Shown here one piece after another: positions 12,583 to 12,622 of a DNA stretch of 12,622 nucleotides. The DNA lies in contig DAVB01000059.1 of the NCBI GenBank assembly GCA_002505455.1, positions 1-12,622 on the forward strand, in the 5' to 3' direction. The notes under the pieces are model-generated. The model was given only the letters and a program-made list of their open reading frames with translations. It searched no databases and had not been told where the DNA came from. Within the stretch, counting starts at the first letter, position 1. Every line of letters starts with the position of its first letter. This stretch comes from Euryarchaeota archaeon UBA52 (GTDB taxonomy: Archaea > Thermoplasmatota > Poseidoniia > Poseidoniales > Thalassarchaeaceae). The position numbers were made by a program, and so were the translations under genes.

Positions 12583-12622
12583 GCAGGGGTACCCGAGCGG
12601 TCAAAGGGGCCGGACTTAAGCT
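12583..12622 (+). tRNA. tRNA-Leu (anticodon UAA), 5' part only, cut by window end
   Basis: Bases 12583-12589 (GCAGGGG) form the 5' acceptor strand, followed by T and A at positions 8 and 9. The D stem is CCC (12592-12594) with GGG (12606-12608), and the long D loop has the invariant GG at 12599-12600. The anticodon stem CCGGA (12610-12614) leads into the loop CTTAAGC (12615-12621), with T33 before anticodon TAA at 12617-12619 and a purine at 37. The last base (T, 12622) begins the expected pairing strand. The long D loop and anticodon make this a type II tRNA-Leu reading UUA/UUG. The variable arm, T arm, 3' acceptor strand and any intron lie outside the window. Confidence 0.88.

Overview
The window looks like a piece of an archaeal chromosome, most probably from an uncultured, Poseidoniales-like (Marine Group II) or other Thermoplasmatota euryarchaeon. 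This assignment is inference. It rests on the C-terminal end of an XPD/Rad3-type helicase, an archaeal-style tRNA-Leu start, a TATA element about 27 bases before a start codon (leaderless pattern), and very large Ca2+-loop/Ig-like surface proteins anchored by one C-terminal membrane helix. No rRNA or other taxonomic marker is present.

Layout. Bases 1-170 hold the 3' end of a plus-strand helicase gene. A 133-residue plus-strand gene of unknown function follows (207-608). It converges on the main feature with only 4 bases between the two stop codons. The main feature is a minus-strand pair filling 613-12470. The promoter-proximal gene (9597-12470) encodes a 957-residue secreted, membrane-anchored protein with CARDB/NEW3-like beta-sandwich domains. 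After a 41-base gap comes a 2980-residue giant (613-9555) with, in order: a signal peptide, about 20 thrombospondin-type-3-like Ca2+ loops, a transglutaminase-like domain, about 600 residues of beta-rich sequence, about eleven Ig-like repeats, one transmembrane helix and a cytoplasmic DUF4129-like domain. A 112-base divergent intergenic region follows, carrying the probable promoter of the pair. The window ends inside a plus-strand tRNA-Leu(UAA) gene.

How the genes fit together. The two minus-strand genes read as one transcription unit for two single-pass cell-surface proteins, each with a large extracellular part and a short cytoplasmic tail. The giant protein is the item most worth following up. 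Its transglutaminase-like fold keeps the nucleophile-position Cys, but the residues aligned with the canonical His and Asp appear to be Thr and Lys. It joins that domain through a rod of about 1800 residues and one membrane helix to an intracellular DUF4129-like domain. That layout suggests a Ca2+-stabilised adhesin, scaffold or sensor rather than an ordinary protein cross-linking enzyme.

No mobile element, CRISPR array, rRNA gene or gene-free stretch above 300 bases was seen. The short gaps at 171-206, 609-612 and 9556-9596 show nothing recognisable.
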